Shown in pieces: positions 48,421 through 60,095 of a stretch of DNA of 64,000 nt. The notes beneath the pieces were generated by a model, which worked only from the letters and a program-made list of their open reading frames with translations, did no database searches and was not told the origin of the DNA. Source of the stretch: Pisolithus tinctorius (lineage: Eukaryota; Basidiomycota; Agaricomycetes; Boletales; Pisolithaceae); the NCBI GenBank assembly GCA_024663395.1, contig JANFAH010000001.1, positions 4,278,001-4,342,000 of the forward strand. The letters run 5' to 3'. Within the stretch, counting starts at the first letter, position 1, and each line of letters starts with the position of its first letter. The translations under genes and the position numbers were made by a program.

Positions 48421-49786
48421 TCATAGCAGCTTTCCCTCTCGTTTGGCTTGCTGCACTTGTGCGAGTCGCTGGCTTCTGAGTGTTGCTGAATTCCCTTGTG
48501 CAGACTTCTTGGCCGTTGTGGTGGGTGCGGGAGCTGCGACAGTAGATTGGGAAAGCGATATACGTGTGTCGTCTGAAGCGAAACCTGGTATACGGATGTT
48601 ATGATTGCGTTCTGAGCAAGAATCATGATCCGTGAGCTCCCCGATGAGAATGGAGCGGAATAACACCATGGATACTTACCCAGATGCAACTGGAGGTCCT
48701 TGACTTCGAGGGAATCGCTCCCTCGGTGCTTGGCTAGCCGGCATCCAAAATTCGTGACCGAATCTATAAACTCATCTGCAATTTGCAAAAGCAGCTAATG
48801 TGGTTACGTGAGTCCCATGGAACAAATGGAAAGAAAAGCGAAACATACGTCTTCAACCTCGGGTTCGATGCGCACGTTGGGATCGACGCTCAATACCACG
48901 TCCTGGATTGAGCGGCGCATGCTCTGATCCCCGGGTGTGTTCTTCCTTCTCGTGCGGTTGTCATCAATCGACAACGTCGTTTCCTCTCCCGACCGAGCTA
49001 CCTGCGCCGGGGTGCCTATCATCATAAAAGCACGTAGAAAATCAATAGTCAGACAAAGTAACACACAGTATAAGTCTTAGAAATTTCTGACCAGATATTC
49101 TTCCAGCAGTCATGCCGCCAGTCAAAGTCGGTCTTCCCTGTTGTGCCGCAGGCCATGACACGGGCCCAGGATTGGTTGTAGCGAGTGTTTGGCTGATGGG
49201 ATATCCGTCCCCCGTTGTTGAGGTAAGGACGGGGGCAGATGAGCCGGTTTTGAACGCACTTGTAGCGGTCGATACTGCCGTAGGCGTTATCCCCGCTGGC
49301 TAGAAAAGTGATACATCGTCGGTCGATGTGATGTCGAGCACCGCACACGTACATACCTTGGCTGAAGTAGTTGCTATAGACGCTGTGGATGTTCCCGCTG
49401 TCGTAGTAGTTGCACCGGTAGCAGGAGTCTTATACCTCTCTGCATATTCCTTCAGCTAGATGGATGTTCAGTCGAACCACTCCTAAGGCACGAAAAGGAG
49501 TCGATGCCACAAGATCTGTACATACCTGTTGAATCTGTTGCGCGTTCAGCTTTCCCTGGCGCGCGAGCTCCCCAAGCTGGCCCATATTCTGCGCAAGAAG
49601 TTGCGCAATACGCTCTCCTGTGATCGGCTCACCATTCTGATTCTTGAACGCGTTCCCAAGTGCGGTGATGATGTTGGCCGGGCTGGAGGACGGTGCTGGT
49701 GCTGGAGTGCTTGCCGCCGCTGCAGTGGAAGGAGGTGTTGGTGTCGGTGTCGGTGCGCTGGATGCTTGTTGGTCGTTTGCGGCCAT
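48421..49786 (-). CDS. TAF12: TFIID/SAGA subunit TAF12 (histone-fold)
   Basis: A shared subunit of TFIID and SAGA that pairs with TAF4 or Ada1 through a histone fold. The ATG at 49786 opens MAANDQQASSAPTPTPTPPS, a Pro/Ala/Ser-rich region, then helix-rich ALGNFKNQNGEPITGERIAQ-type sequence and an Ala/Thr-rich linker. Downstream exons give the histone fold: RRSIQDVVLSVDPNVRIEPE, then VEDLLLQIADEFIDSVTNFG, CRLAKHRGSDSLEVKDLQLH, and LERNHNIRIPGFASDD after the last intron. The tail ends SQRLAQVQQAKREGKLL. The fold matches TAF12 in sequence and order. It is 1.4 kb with introns. Signs of function are intact. Confidence 0.93.
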
Positions 49787-50390
49787 GTGTACACAGTACT
49801 TGCTCGTTGGCCGGTCGGTGACGGGGAGCGGAGGAGTGATTGTGCCGTTCAAAGGTCCGGAATTTTACCATACATGGAAGGCCTCCGATCCTCGCCGGGA
49901 CTTATGTTCGGACGCAAGAATGATTCATACGGACATTTTGTACGTCCTAAATTTCACAAGATATGTTTTTGCCGAACATCGCACAACACGAAGCGGCCTG
50001 AACATCAAACAAAGGGAAATGTAGTAAGAATTTAGGGCCTCAGCTCACGGCTGTAAGGCCTTCGGGCTCGACCTATCCTTCTCCTTGGTTGGCTGCAACT
50101 AAATACTTCCACTGTGCTCAGTGCTGGTTAGTGTCATCACATAATATCTGCGATGCTACGGTCATAGCACTGGGCACACGCATAATAGCAGATTGCGAAA
50201 CCATGAAGGCGGGATGGTGGCTTCTCCCATTGAACATCTTGTACGACCACCCAGACCCAGTACATCTTTCTGAGCAACTACGACCACCAGATTGGTCTGG
50301 GTATCCACGCCTTACCAAGGTGTGGGCCAACATGATGATCGGGCCGAAGTCACCACACCACGCTGCAGCTGCTTTTATTCTTCTCAGTCG

Positions 50391-50520
50391 TGCTGACGAC
50401 CGGGAAGTCTGGAGAGGTCTTCGCTGCTTCATTCGACAAATGCCGTGATCCCACGTCGCTTGTTTTCGGCAATGAAGGACCTTGTCACCATCGAAAACGT
50501 TCATGGCTTGGTCGAAGTGA
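50391..50520. repeat. degenerate module A, copy 1
   Basis: Shares blocks with 51319-51450: TGCTGACGAC, GAGAGGTC, ACC(A)TCGAA and CATGGCTTGGT(C/T)GAAG-type runs. Copies differ by many substitutions and indels. A translation fragment (LVTIENVHGLVEV) corresponds to LATIEDNRVVRGLVEEA in the second copy, hinting at ancestral coding on the plus strand. Confidence 0.5.
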
Positions 50521-50935
50521 TCACCGTTTCCATGTGGCGTTTTCTCACTGCGGGAAGAACATAACGAGATGCGGGTCCCGCGAAGATTATGAAGACCGCG
50601 GCGCGTGGCCGTATTCTCACCATAGTTGAGAGTTCCGTCGAGTCTTTGGTTTTCCTGGGGGACTGCTAGGGGAGACCAGATTCTCACGTGCATCAAGAAA
50701 GTCCTATCACATCCCCCCAGAAACTGGCATTCTTCCTCTAAGAACTCCGCAGAGTGGGGGGAAACAAAGTGTATAGTCTGGCAGTATTGGACCTCCGTTT
50801 CCGCAAATGACGCATGTTATGACAACGGCTCAATGACTTCAGCTCCGAGGACGTTAATCTCTCGGGAAGATTCTAATACGTGGATTTTGCGATCCACCCT
50901 CATTTCTGTCTTCCATTCAATTTCTTAGCAGGATT

Positions 50936-51060
50936 CCACGTGGATCTTGCGACGATCCACCCTTGTTCTCCAGAATTCCCGCCCTCTGCGTTTGCTCTGC
51001 GAAGCCATCAATCATATACATCTCGATTTTCGACTGGCTGCCGCAGGGGGGAAGGCAGAC
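50936..51060. repeat. degenerate module B, copy 1
   Basis: Matches 51484-51595 along about 110 bp: GGATCTTG, CGATCC(A/G)CC, GTTTGCTCTGCGAAG versus GTTCGCTCTGCGAAG, ATCATAT and CTCGATT. A shorter related piece lies at 50876-50910. Both copies translate to FALRS(H/Y)-like fragments in the same frame, but the frame is not open throughout. Confidence 0.55.
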
Positions 51061-51101
51061 AAGCCATCTCGCCGCAGTCTTATCACCGCCACACACCTTC
51101 G

Positions 51102-51135
51102 CAACAGAGGAAGGGCAAGACGTGGAGGCGTCCAG
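51102..51135. repeat. fragment shared with the 3' end of the gene at 52711
   Basis: This stretch matches 52740-52773 at 30 of about 33 positions by eye, including AAGGGCAAGAC and GGAGGCGTCCA. The second copy lies in the last exon of the membrane protein gene, encoding the SMDASVSCPSSVGA end. On the minus strand this fragment would read LDASTSCPSSVA. Confidence 0.55.
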
Positions 51136-51318
51136 AAGGTGAGATACGGTTGGTTGCTCCATACCCAGCAAGTACTTCTGATGTCCAAACACATCCGTGA
51201 GAGGAAAGTTCATTGACGGCTGCCTCATAGACATATGGTGGTCACCAGACTAGGATCCTCAGGGGTGTGGCACTTGAAGCAAAGCACCGTAATCGCGTTC
51301 TCGACACTATCGCGGTTG

Positions 51319-51450
51319 CGCTGACGACTGGCAAATCTAGAGAGGTCGCCGCTACACTCCAATCAAAACGCCAGGGTTTCATGCTGCTTCTCTTCGCAAC
51401 CTCGCCACCATCGAAGACAATCGGGTTGTTCGTGGCTTGGTTGAAGAAGC
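51319..51450. repeat. degenerate module A, copy 2
   Basis: Partner of 50391-50520, about 930 bp away and in the same orientation. It is followed after about 35 bp by module B copy 2, so this A-B unit seems the less disrupted one. Confidence 0.5.
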
Positions 51451-51483
51451 AAATCAAGCATGGCCCGGAATGCCAAGACTCTT

Positions 51484-51595
51484 CGCAGATCTTGATACGA
51501 TCCGCCCCCAATCCCCGTCTTCTACGTTCGCTCTGCGAAGCTACCGATCATATGGACCTCGATTCTCGACGGGGAGCTGCAGGCTGGAAGGCTGA
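51484..51595. repeat. degenerate module B, copy 2
   Basis: Partner of 50936-51060 in the same orientation. Frame fragment LFADLDTIRPQSPSSTFALRS runs from module A copy 2 into this module, which suggests that A and B were once adjacent parts of one coding sequence. Confidence 0.55.
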
Positions 51596-52710
51596 AATTC
51601 CGTACCGCTAAAGTTTGCGAGTATCTGTGTTTCCGCCATAAAAGCCTGAGCAAGCATGCAAAAGGTTTTTTTTCTTCTTCCTACACGGCATCCTGTTTCC
51701 TCGAGACCCGGCTTCACGCCAACATTCGCATCGTCGCTTTTATGTCAGCATCCCGTTCAATACTTTGGGCCATCGCCATCGGCAGCCTGCAATTAGGAGA
51801 TGGCTTGCTGTGGTATCCGCTGGTCCCACGGCAAGCCATATCCTACTTGTGCTCTCCTGGGTCACCTGTACTCACATGCTCGTACCTGAGCGTGTAGTTG
51901 AGGCACACCCATCCAGTCTAGAACGTCAGTCAGTGCGGGACTAACACTCTGTGTTGGTTGTTTCTAGACCACAGGAAACCCTCTGATGAGTGATGAACAT
52001 CAGTCGAGTGAGTTGGAACCAGAGAGTGGGCCGGAACCCGGGCGATCTTGAGCAGTTGGTTTTTATGCCCATGCGGGTAGGAAGTTGGGATGAGGTTCAA
52101 CGTTCAAGCTTCCAGTATGTCTATGAGGTCGTGTTCTAAACGGCTGCTGAATGACTTTCTAGAGGTTGATACGACATCTTAAGCACGTTCGGTAACTACT
52201 AATTACACTGTTACATAAGTGGAACCGAAAGAAAATGGAAGGCCGACTGAAGTGGCATTTAAATAGTGCATAGGTTAGCTTAATTTAAGTCGTCGGATTC
52301 GGGTATGGATGGAAAGAATGCGCATGCACGAAAGCAGAGGAAGACTGGTCAGGAAGCGAGCCGGAGCGTAACTGCTGCGGACTGAGGCGAACGGGTATGT
52401 GGGATTTGACGGAACTGAAAACTGAAAAGCGAGGCCAAATCTGCAAGACGTGTCGAGATTACGGAGCTGCTGGTATGGTTGACAAGTTCGAAGGGTTGTA
52501 CAATATACGGCATATGCGATACAGGAAGCACACTGACGATGACGTGGATGGAAGAAACATGGATTAGAATCGGGGAAGAGAGGTCAGTGTCGACGAAATG
52601 CTTTGCGGCGCCGCGAGCCCTTTCGTTTGGTTGAGTGATGATATACGTTTACACATTAGCCTTTCAATGGAAGGGATTTAAGACGTCGAGGTAGCCCTTG
52701 TGGTGAGTGA

Positions 52711-54466
52711 TCAAGGCCCACCCTCGCTTTCGCATGCACCAACAGAAGAAGGGCAAGACACGGAGGCGTCCATCGACATCATATTGATGCTTCCGCCCCG
52801 CTTTAACTGCCTTTCGCTAGTCGCGACCGATATACCGGACCTGTGACTCGTCGACTTCAACGTTGAACTGGAACTCCAATGTGACCTCAGGGGGGTATGC
52901 TCAAGTTGTGGGGTCGAGGCTCCTGCGTTGCCGCTTACGGAGAAGTCGCGTAATTCGCTAATAGGCATGCCTTGATTCATGTTTTGCAAAAGCAGCTGTG
53001 ACAGAATTACTCCATCTCCCAAACTCTTATCCCTCGCTTCCTCGATATTGAGGGGGAGAGGATAGCGGGGGATGAAGGGCTCTGTCGAATTCTGGTGATT
53101 GAGGGCCGCTTTGCGCGATGTACTGCGAGATTTCTTGGGCACGGTTCTTCGTCGTCCTTTTTTGGAACGAGGAGCGGCGAAGCGATACTGGACACCAATT
53201 CCCTTGGTTCCAATCTCGTCAAAGTCCAATCCGAGGGCTGCTGCAGGAGGTGGAAGCAGTGGGGGAGGCATGCTTGCGAAGGGATCAGGGACAAATAGAT
53301 AGTCCGAAGCGGAATCGCAATGTGGAAATCTGGCAAACGGGGATTTAGAAGGAGTGCCACGATTGGGTATGGCATGTTTTGTCGCCTGCTCTAGAGGCCC
53401 CAAAGCCGGAGTGGGGGGCATGACTAGATGAAACACATCGTTTTGAGCAGCACTGAAGAGCAGCATCCAACTCACCATGTATAGCGATCAACAGGGCGAC
53501 GCTCCATGCGCAAGTAACAGCTGTGCGTGCAATAAAGAAATCCAGCAACCTACACGGCACAACCGAGCCAGCCTTGGCGAGATTGAAATCGGTTGCCATA
53601 TGGCTGACGATTACTTCCAGAACGATGTCTAAGGCGGCACACAGCAACGCGAACACTTGAGAGAGAGCAAAAGCAAGAGGAATACGCAATGAATCGTTCG
53701 TGGTTGTTGCAACAGCCGGAGGAGCTGTGGCCGGGTTGATGGATGAGGTTTTTCTGTCCGTCTTGGGTTGGTGACGGGCAAGAGAAGCGGGGAACGGCCA
53801 CGTTTCCATGGTTGGAGAGGACACGCGTGGGGGATACCTATCCAGTTTGTGGAGGGTGCTACGCGTGTTTGGGAGACGTGCAAGAATGATACATGAAAGC
53901 AAGGCGAAGGAAAGAACACGCGAGGTAGCAGCAAGAAAAGGTGACAAGAGGATAGGGGACTGAGGGACAACTGAGAACGCGAGTGCTGCTCGGAGGAGAG
54001 CGATAAGAGTGTATGCAAAACAGAAAAGAGCGGACGACATACCGCATATGGTCAACACTGCAACGAGGCAGAGGAGGGGGGACAAGGATACATGCTTGTA
54101 GTGAGCTATCCGGTAGAGGATGGCAAGGGTAATCGTGGATACTGTGCATAATATCCGTAAATGAGTGGATGGACAGATGGTTTTACACTCACATAGGCAT
54201 TCGAAAGCAGATTCAAAGGCTGCAGTGAGGTCGGAGAACAAGGCTGGCAGCCTGTGCTGGGAGACGGTGAGTTCCATCGCACCGGATGCAGCGGAAAAGA
54301 GAGCAATCAGGACAAAAAAGAGGGCCGAGGAAACGGAGAGATGTCCTGAGAGCCATTTGGTAGTGAGAAGGATCAGCGAAATAGGGGGGATGATAAGCAG
54401 AAGAGCGGAGGAGATGGCCAGCGACGACGGCGACGACGACAACAGCAGCCTGTATGCGTTTGCCAT
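52711..54466 (-). CDS. unknown multi-pass membrane protein with basic C-terminal tail
   Basis: I do not recognise a family. The ATG at 54466 gives MANAYRLLLSSSPSSLAISS. At least six, probably seven, hydrophobic segments follow: ALLLIIPPISLILLTTKWL, SALFFVLIALFSAASGAMEL, LLSTITLAILYRIA, LLCLVAVLTICGMSSALFCF, PFLAATSRVLSFALLSCIIL, ALSQVFALLCAALDIVLEVI and FIARTAVTCAWSVALLIAI. The cytosolic tail (from about 53450 down) has a Pro-rich part and a basic stretch (SKKGRRRTVPKKSRSTSRK). Two introns were placed by eye: 54142-54192 (51 nt, in frame) and one joining AIH to VMPPTPALG at about 53430-53480. A seven-helix receptor is possible from the topology, but no receptor motif is seen. The last 12 codons overlap a repeat fragment found at 51102. 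Confidence 0.68.
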
Positions 54467-54648
54467 GGCATGAGACGGGATGCGCGTAGCGAAGGGAATC
54501 GTCCACTCACCACTACAGATTCGGTAAACGTCGATCCTCGGCCTCGCTCGTCCTCAGGGGGGGTCTATCGCGGAGTCACAGTCACATGACGTGACAGGAC
54601 GTGTCGCGTGACAAACGCGCTTGTCTTGTCCACGACTACACGGTCACC
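54467..54648. promoter_or_regulatory. divergent promoter of the membrane protein and CTF4
   Basis: 182 bp between the two ATGs. It contains overlapping TGACGTGAC (54587-54595) and GTCACATGAC (54581-54590), followed by further GTGTCGCGTGAC at about 54601-54612. Confidence 0.45.
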
Positions 54649-57600
54649 ATGGCCAGCAAGACGCTCACAAATTCGGCGCACGAACCCGGCTACACTTGTA
54701 TCACATTCTCTAGGGATGGAAAGTAAGCTGCACACTGCACCACACACCCATCCTCCTCTCAACTTCGTAGACTGTCGTACACTGGGGGCTCGGATAGCCT
54801 CGTCCGGATATGGAACATGGAGAAGGACCAGTACCAGGAGCCAGAGGTAGCTTACGAGGCCGACGAAGGAATAACCTCCATCGCAAGCTCCGTGAGCATC
54901 TCTCCCGCTTACGTGTCGTTCAAACATGAAAACAGCCTTGTTTATAGAACGACTACTGGTTGTCGGGAAGTCAGGATTCTGAAGTCCGAAGCTACATTCA
55001 CGGAAAACCAGACCTTCATGGGCTCGTCTTAAAGGCTGCCGGTATATCCATTCGGGATCTTGCATTCGATCCTGCCGGGAAACGCGTTGCTATTGCCACG
55101 GAGTATGTCTCACGTCCTCATTATTTTGACGTGACCAACACATTCACTGTGTGGTAGTGAGACAACAGTGAAGATTGTGGACATTAACGAAATAACCAGC
55201 GTTGTCCTACTCGATGGCCACAAAAAATGTGTACGCAAGGTGACTTGGCACCCTTCAGGAAATTTACTCGTATGCCTTCCTCTTTTGTCCCGCCATCACT
55301 TTCCCTATTGACCTGTGAGTTTTCAGACGACCAGTAGCGCGGATGGAATCGTAACAGTTTGGGACATATCCGGCTCGGAGCCAAGAATCGAGAAAACAAT
55401 TGATGGTGTCATTCCTGCTGTTTCGGACCCCGAGTCTGTCGATCTTAACCCTTTCACAGTATATGTCGCTTACATTCCTATGGGCAGGTCTCCAGACTTC
55501 ATGCACGACTGCTCCGCAGTTTGGCATCCCTCCGGCCTCCACTTGTACATTTCATCGAGGACTCATGGTATGTGTAGCCTCACTTCACAATGCAATGGAA
55601 CCGCACTAGATTTTACACTGTTCAGACGTCGTCGTCATCTCCCGTCCAAACTGGGAGAAGCTAGCTTCATTCTCAGACTCTAGCATTACCGGTGCGATAA
55701 CGGCACTTGCCCTCTCCGTGAATGGCTTGTATCTCGCGAGTGCCTGCAAGGAGGAAATCGTCGTATGGAGTACGCAAACTAGGCGTATATTATGGAGGTA
55801 AGGCTCTCGCGCCAGCTGAGCCGGGTCATCCGACATTTTTTTGTTCTCTTCTATCCAACTTAGGCAGTCAGGCACACCGAAGGCCATCATCACTCAACTC
55901 GCCTTTTCCCCCTCCCAGAACCTCCTCGCGTGGACCGATAACGAGGGCATCCTTACCTGGTGGAGGGAACCGGTTCCCGCAGGCTCCCCTGATCCCGTAA
56001 AGCAGAGCACAGCAGCAAATATACAGGGCGGATCTACCAAACACAAAGTTCCCCCGACCTTATGGGGAGCGGACGACGATGTTGACAACAATGGTGTTGA
56101 CAATAAAGGTATTGGTACTGGCGGAAATGATGACGGGAATCAGTACGGGGATGACTGGATTATCGATGATCTTGGCGATGGGATGGAGGAGGAAGCTGAA
56201 GAGACTGGACAAGTGGAGGCGGGAAATAAGTTTGTAAAGGAAATGGGTAAGTTGGTGGGAAGTGAGGCAAGAGCGACAGTCCACTGACCCTCCTTGCGCA
56301 GTCAGTATCACGAAGGCGCAACCACCTTTTCAACCTGGTTCGACTCCGATGGAGAACAAGCGGCGCTATCTCGGTAAACTTTTATTCGCAGAGTCTAGCA
56401 GGTGGACCGGACTGACACTCTTAACATAGCGTACAACACAGTCGGTGTGATCGAGGTAGCGGACCAAGACACGCACCACATCGTCACCGTCGATTTCCAT
56501 GACCGCTCCGCGCGGAAGGGATACCATTTCACAGACCACTTCAAGTACGACATCGCATATCTCGGCATGTTGTTCTTCCTACGCTGACAATTCTCGCGCT
56601 TGACGCTCCTCCGTGCAGGAGAACGTGGTGCTCTGTTCGCATGCCCCCCAGAACAGGAGCACCCGGCCCAAGTTCGCTACAAACCTTATGGAACCTGGTC
56701 AGCTCAAGGTGACTGGGAATATACCCTTCCCCCTGGCCAGCGCGTCGTCGGTCTCGCGGCTGGAGGGGAGAAACCAACGAAGTCTCTGCGCGATCCTTCT
56801 ACGTCGGGCGGGGATATTCAGGGGCAGGGTAATGTCGTGGTTGCCACGAGCGCAGGAGACCTTACCTTTTTGAGTGGATCGGGTATGGAAAGAATTGTGC
56901 TGGGGCTAGAAGGGGAATTCGTGAGCATCGCCGCTGCAGAGGAGTATGTTATTATTGTTCATCGGCCCGGGGCGACCACGATTGACGGTAAGTGAACAAC
57001 GAAGTCACGCGCGCCAGTCGTTAGTTGAGTGTTGGTTGATGGTGGTCGTACCCGCACACAGGATCTCAGGGTTTGACTGCGACATTGATTTCCTTCGAGG
57101 AATTTGAAGTCCTCCAGCAAAAGCCTCTCCCCATCCCGAAAGGGCACGTTTTAAAATGGATTGGAATAACGGATGAAGGGGTGCGTTGACCATGAACATT
57201 GCAAGCTACATGTTGAATGCATCCGTGATGGCAGGTCCCAGCGATATATGACTCTTCCGGACATATGCATATCATGATTAATTTCCGCCGCCCTAATCGT
57301 GCGAGCTGGGCACGGATACTCGATGCGAACGCGCTCGAGCGGAAGCAGAACCGGGACGAATCGTACTGGCCAGTTGGTTTATCCAAGGATACCCTCATGT
57401 GTATCATTCTCAAAGTCAGTGGTTGAAGAATGTGATGTTGATGTGGCGGTGGGGCTGACAACCTTGTAGGGCAGACAAGAACACCCAGGGTTCCCTCGAC
57501 CACTCATACAGGAACTCCCCTTACGTATGCCCTTCCGGAACAAAAACTCAGTCGACGCACCCATCGAAGAAAGGTAACGTTCTTTCTCAGGCTACATATT

Positions 57601-58893
57601 CTCACCGCTAACTCAACCACGTAGCACTGCACGCGAACGCATATTTATCAACCTCGCCCGAGATGGGCTCGAAGACGAACTTACGAACCCGGAACTTGAC
57701 AAGCGCGAAATCGAGCTCGATAAATCGCTCATTAAGCTCATCCAATCGGCGTGTAAAAGCGACAAGGCCCCGCGTGCGATCGAGCTCACCAAGCGGCTGC
57801 ATTTTGCACATTCGATCGGTGCGGCGTCTCAGCTTGCCGGGTTCTATAGGCTCCTTGGTCTTCAGGAGAAGATTGATGCAATCAAGCAGTGGCGTGAGGA
57901 GCAGGAGGGCACGCCTCTGGAGAGAGCACGGGAGAAGAGGAGAGAGCTTGAGGAAGAAGATCGATATATGAAAGCCCCTAAGAAGCCATTCCAGGATTTC
58001 GAACCTCCGAAGAAGATTGAGAGACCAGCACTTGCAAGGCCAGCCGCTGTAGTAGAGCATACGGAATTCACTGCGTCAAACGCAACGGCCAGGGCGGTCA
58101 GGACGCGCGTTGAGGCACAGGAGCATGGGTGGACGCCACCTCCAGAAGGGAAGAGGAAGAGAAACACGGAGGATGAGGTTGGGTTTAAGGATCTGGAACG
58201 TGAGCACAGTAAGAGGTGTGCAGTTGGTGAGGCCTCGACACCGATTCCTTCGCCAAGGAGTGAGTGTTTTCCCCCCCCCCGAAAGTCGGCCCCTGTGCAG
58301 AATGAACTGACAGTGCATTCAGAAGAGAATCCATTCGCGCGCAAGAATGGTTTCGACACGAAACGTAATCCCTTTGCACGAAAACCAGAGTTTGACAAGC
58401 CGATTCAGAAGAGCGAAAGCTTCTTCAACAAAGTCGAGGCCGTCGAATTCAACGATAAAGGCAAACGTAAGTTCCTCCTGTGTCGCCTCTGACATCTGGT
58501 CAAATGCTGACGGGCCATAACTCAGGACCGGCGAACGGCAAGGGCAAAGAAAAGGAGAAGAAAGACTTGTCTCGGCAAACCACACTATTTGGCCTCCCCC
58601 CTAAACAAATAGCGGAGAGCAAGTCGAAGAAGAATACGACAGGCAAAATACCTGGGACCGAGTCGCAAGGGAGCAGTAGTATTGGGGAATCTCAAACACA
58701 AACTACAGATGTGGATATGACAGAGGCATCATCGGTATCAAAATCATCAACGTTCGAAGACGGTACTTTGGTCCAGCCTCATGAGGATGACAATGTGGTT
58801 GAGACCCAACCCATAGAGGAGGATGAGGAGGGGGAGCCAATAGACTGGCCGGACTCACCTCAGACGTCGGGCGTTGAGCTTGCTATGGAGTAA
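54649..58893 (+). CDS. CTF4: replisome adaptor CTF4 (WDHD1/AND-1, Mcl1)
   Basis: Links the CMG helicase to DNA polymerase alpha and other factors. The ATG at 54649 starts [20 protein letters not shown]. The N-terminal WD40 propeller follows over many exons: [98 protein letters not shown]. An acidic linker with DDDVDNN and DDWIIDD stretches follows. Next comes the SepB-type second propeller ([56 protein letters not shown]). A helical C-terminal part follows ([60 protein letters not shown]). The disordered tail contains [12 protein letters not shown], which resembles a PCNA-type or Ctf4-client short motif, and ends [12 protein letters not shown] near the stop. Confidence 0.94.
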
Positions 58894-59316
58894 TCCTGCA
58901 TACATACTAATACATGTTTTCTTGTTTCGTTTCTGCCTGCCTGCATCAGCTGTAGCAATATATAGTATCGCGTCGGCGATAGACAACACTTGCGAGGGAG
59001 GGGGTTTCCTCCAGAACTCGGCGCGTATGACCCTCACGAGAACATGAGATGGATTCCTGGCAGGCCTTTGGTTAAACGAGTCACGAAATGTCATGGTAAA
59101 GAGTCCTGGAAGAAGTTTGGTCTACCTCCAGGGCGGTCAAGTTGCGCTTAGTGACAGGGCACAGTCATTGCCTGCCCCATAGAGGCCTGTGCACTGTATG
59201 TTCATTAGTGACTACTGTCTGTCGTAATATGCATGGAATGAATAAATGAGGGAATGGGGATATTTATAAACCGCATCTCTATCTGAGGTCAACGAGAAAG
59301 AATACGTCAGAGGACG
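58894..59316. other. convergent 3' intergenic region
   Basis: 423 bp between the CTF4 and PAM16 stops. It holds AT-rich patches (AATATATAGTATC at about 58957; AATAAATGAG at about 59238) suited to 3' processing. No gene is seen. Confidence 0.4.
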
Positions 59317-60095
59317 CTATGCTTGTGAACTTGATCCTGTATCTGGTGAACTTGGCTTGCTATTCGCGGTGCCGGACGCTTGATTACTTTCACCAGCTGA
59401 CCTAGTGGCTTCCTCCTGCGTGAGTTTTACTTCTGCTTCTATTCGTTCTCGCGCGCGGACAACTTTCGACTGCAGATAATGGGGGTATACAGGTGCCGTA
59501 GGTTGTTTGCCCGTTCGTGGACTGCTTGCTGCTGGTTCTGGAGCAGGCCGTGGGGAATTCGCTTTGAAGAGATGCTCATAGTTCTACGACCGCAGGTCAG
59601 CACCAACGTACCGGTCAAGTATTCATTGGTCACTAAATACGAAACGGATGATTGTTGTATACTCACCTTGAGTATTTGCTCCATAGCCTCTCCCCGCTTA
59701 ACATTTAATATGAGATGAGCTTCATCCAGTGTCATACGATGTTCTCGGGTCAACTTGTCCGTTACAGACGTGGACGTTGCATTGCGGACGCCGGTAATGT
59801 CAGAAGCTATACCGCCCTGCGGCGAATGTTTAGCATCTGATGCATGGACGGAAGGTGTCATTGCAAGGGAGGATATACGTGAGTAGTAGATAGAGTGTTG
59901 TCAGCTTTGCGTATTAGACGTTCTGGACTAATGAAGAACGAACTTTTCACGGCCTGTTTTCCTGCCTCGTAAAATGCCTTTCCGAATATTTGTGCACCCG
60001 TAATGAGTATTTGCACGATGACCCTGGGTGAGGACTATGGAACAAATTCAATCTGCCCCGTCATTCCCTATGTCATAGAAAGGACGACGCACCAT
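59317..60095 (-). CDS. PAM16: PAM16/TIM16, mitochondrial import motor J-like subunit
   Basis: A peripheral inner-membrane J-like protein that holds Pam18 at the TIM23 motor. The ATG alone forms exon 1 (60093-60095). Intron 60035-60092 leads to SSPRVIVQILITGAQIFGKA, FYEAGKQAVK, and a further intron (donor GTTCGT, acceptor CATCAG) joins KNAKHSPQGGIASDITG. The central part has VRNATSTSVTDKLTREHRMT, LDEAHLILNVKRGEAMEQIL, then KNYEHLFKANSPRPAPEP after the last intron. The conserved YPHYLQSKVVRARERIEAEV follows, and the gene ends SSSQA at 59317. This order is diagnostic of PAM16; the degenerate J domain lacks HPD, as usual. The C-terminal Ser/Thr/Gly-rich extension is longer than in yeast. Divergent with RPA43 over 135 bp. 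Confidence 0.94.

Larger units (their letters stand above)
49787..52710. other. 2.9-kb gene-poor interval with relic duplicated modules
   Basis: No gene with intact frame and family resemblance was found. The interval contains two copies each of two related degenerate modules (see repeats at 50391-50520, 51319-51450, 50936-51060 and 51484-51595) with stop codons and frame changes. 51660-52700 shows no feature. It is the largest non-coding gap of the window. Confidence 0.5.

Noticed and set aside
50040..50700. 192-aa minus-strand frame as a gene
   Set aside because: It contains no recognised domain, overlaps a degenerate repeat, and lacks conserved start and splice context.
51975..52000. Possible hammerhead-type core (GAAAC then CTGATGAG)
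   Set aside because: The conserved parts are adjacent and in an order that leaves no room for the stems.
51981..52150. Possible C/D box snoRNA (GTGATGA near 51990 and CTGA near 52147)
   Set aside because: The boxes are about 150 nt apart, no terminal stem was found and D' or guide elements are missing.
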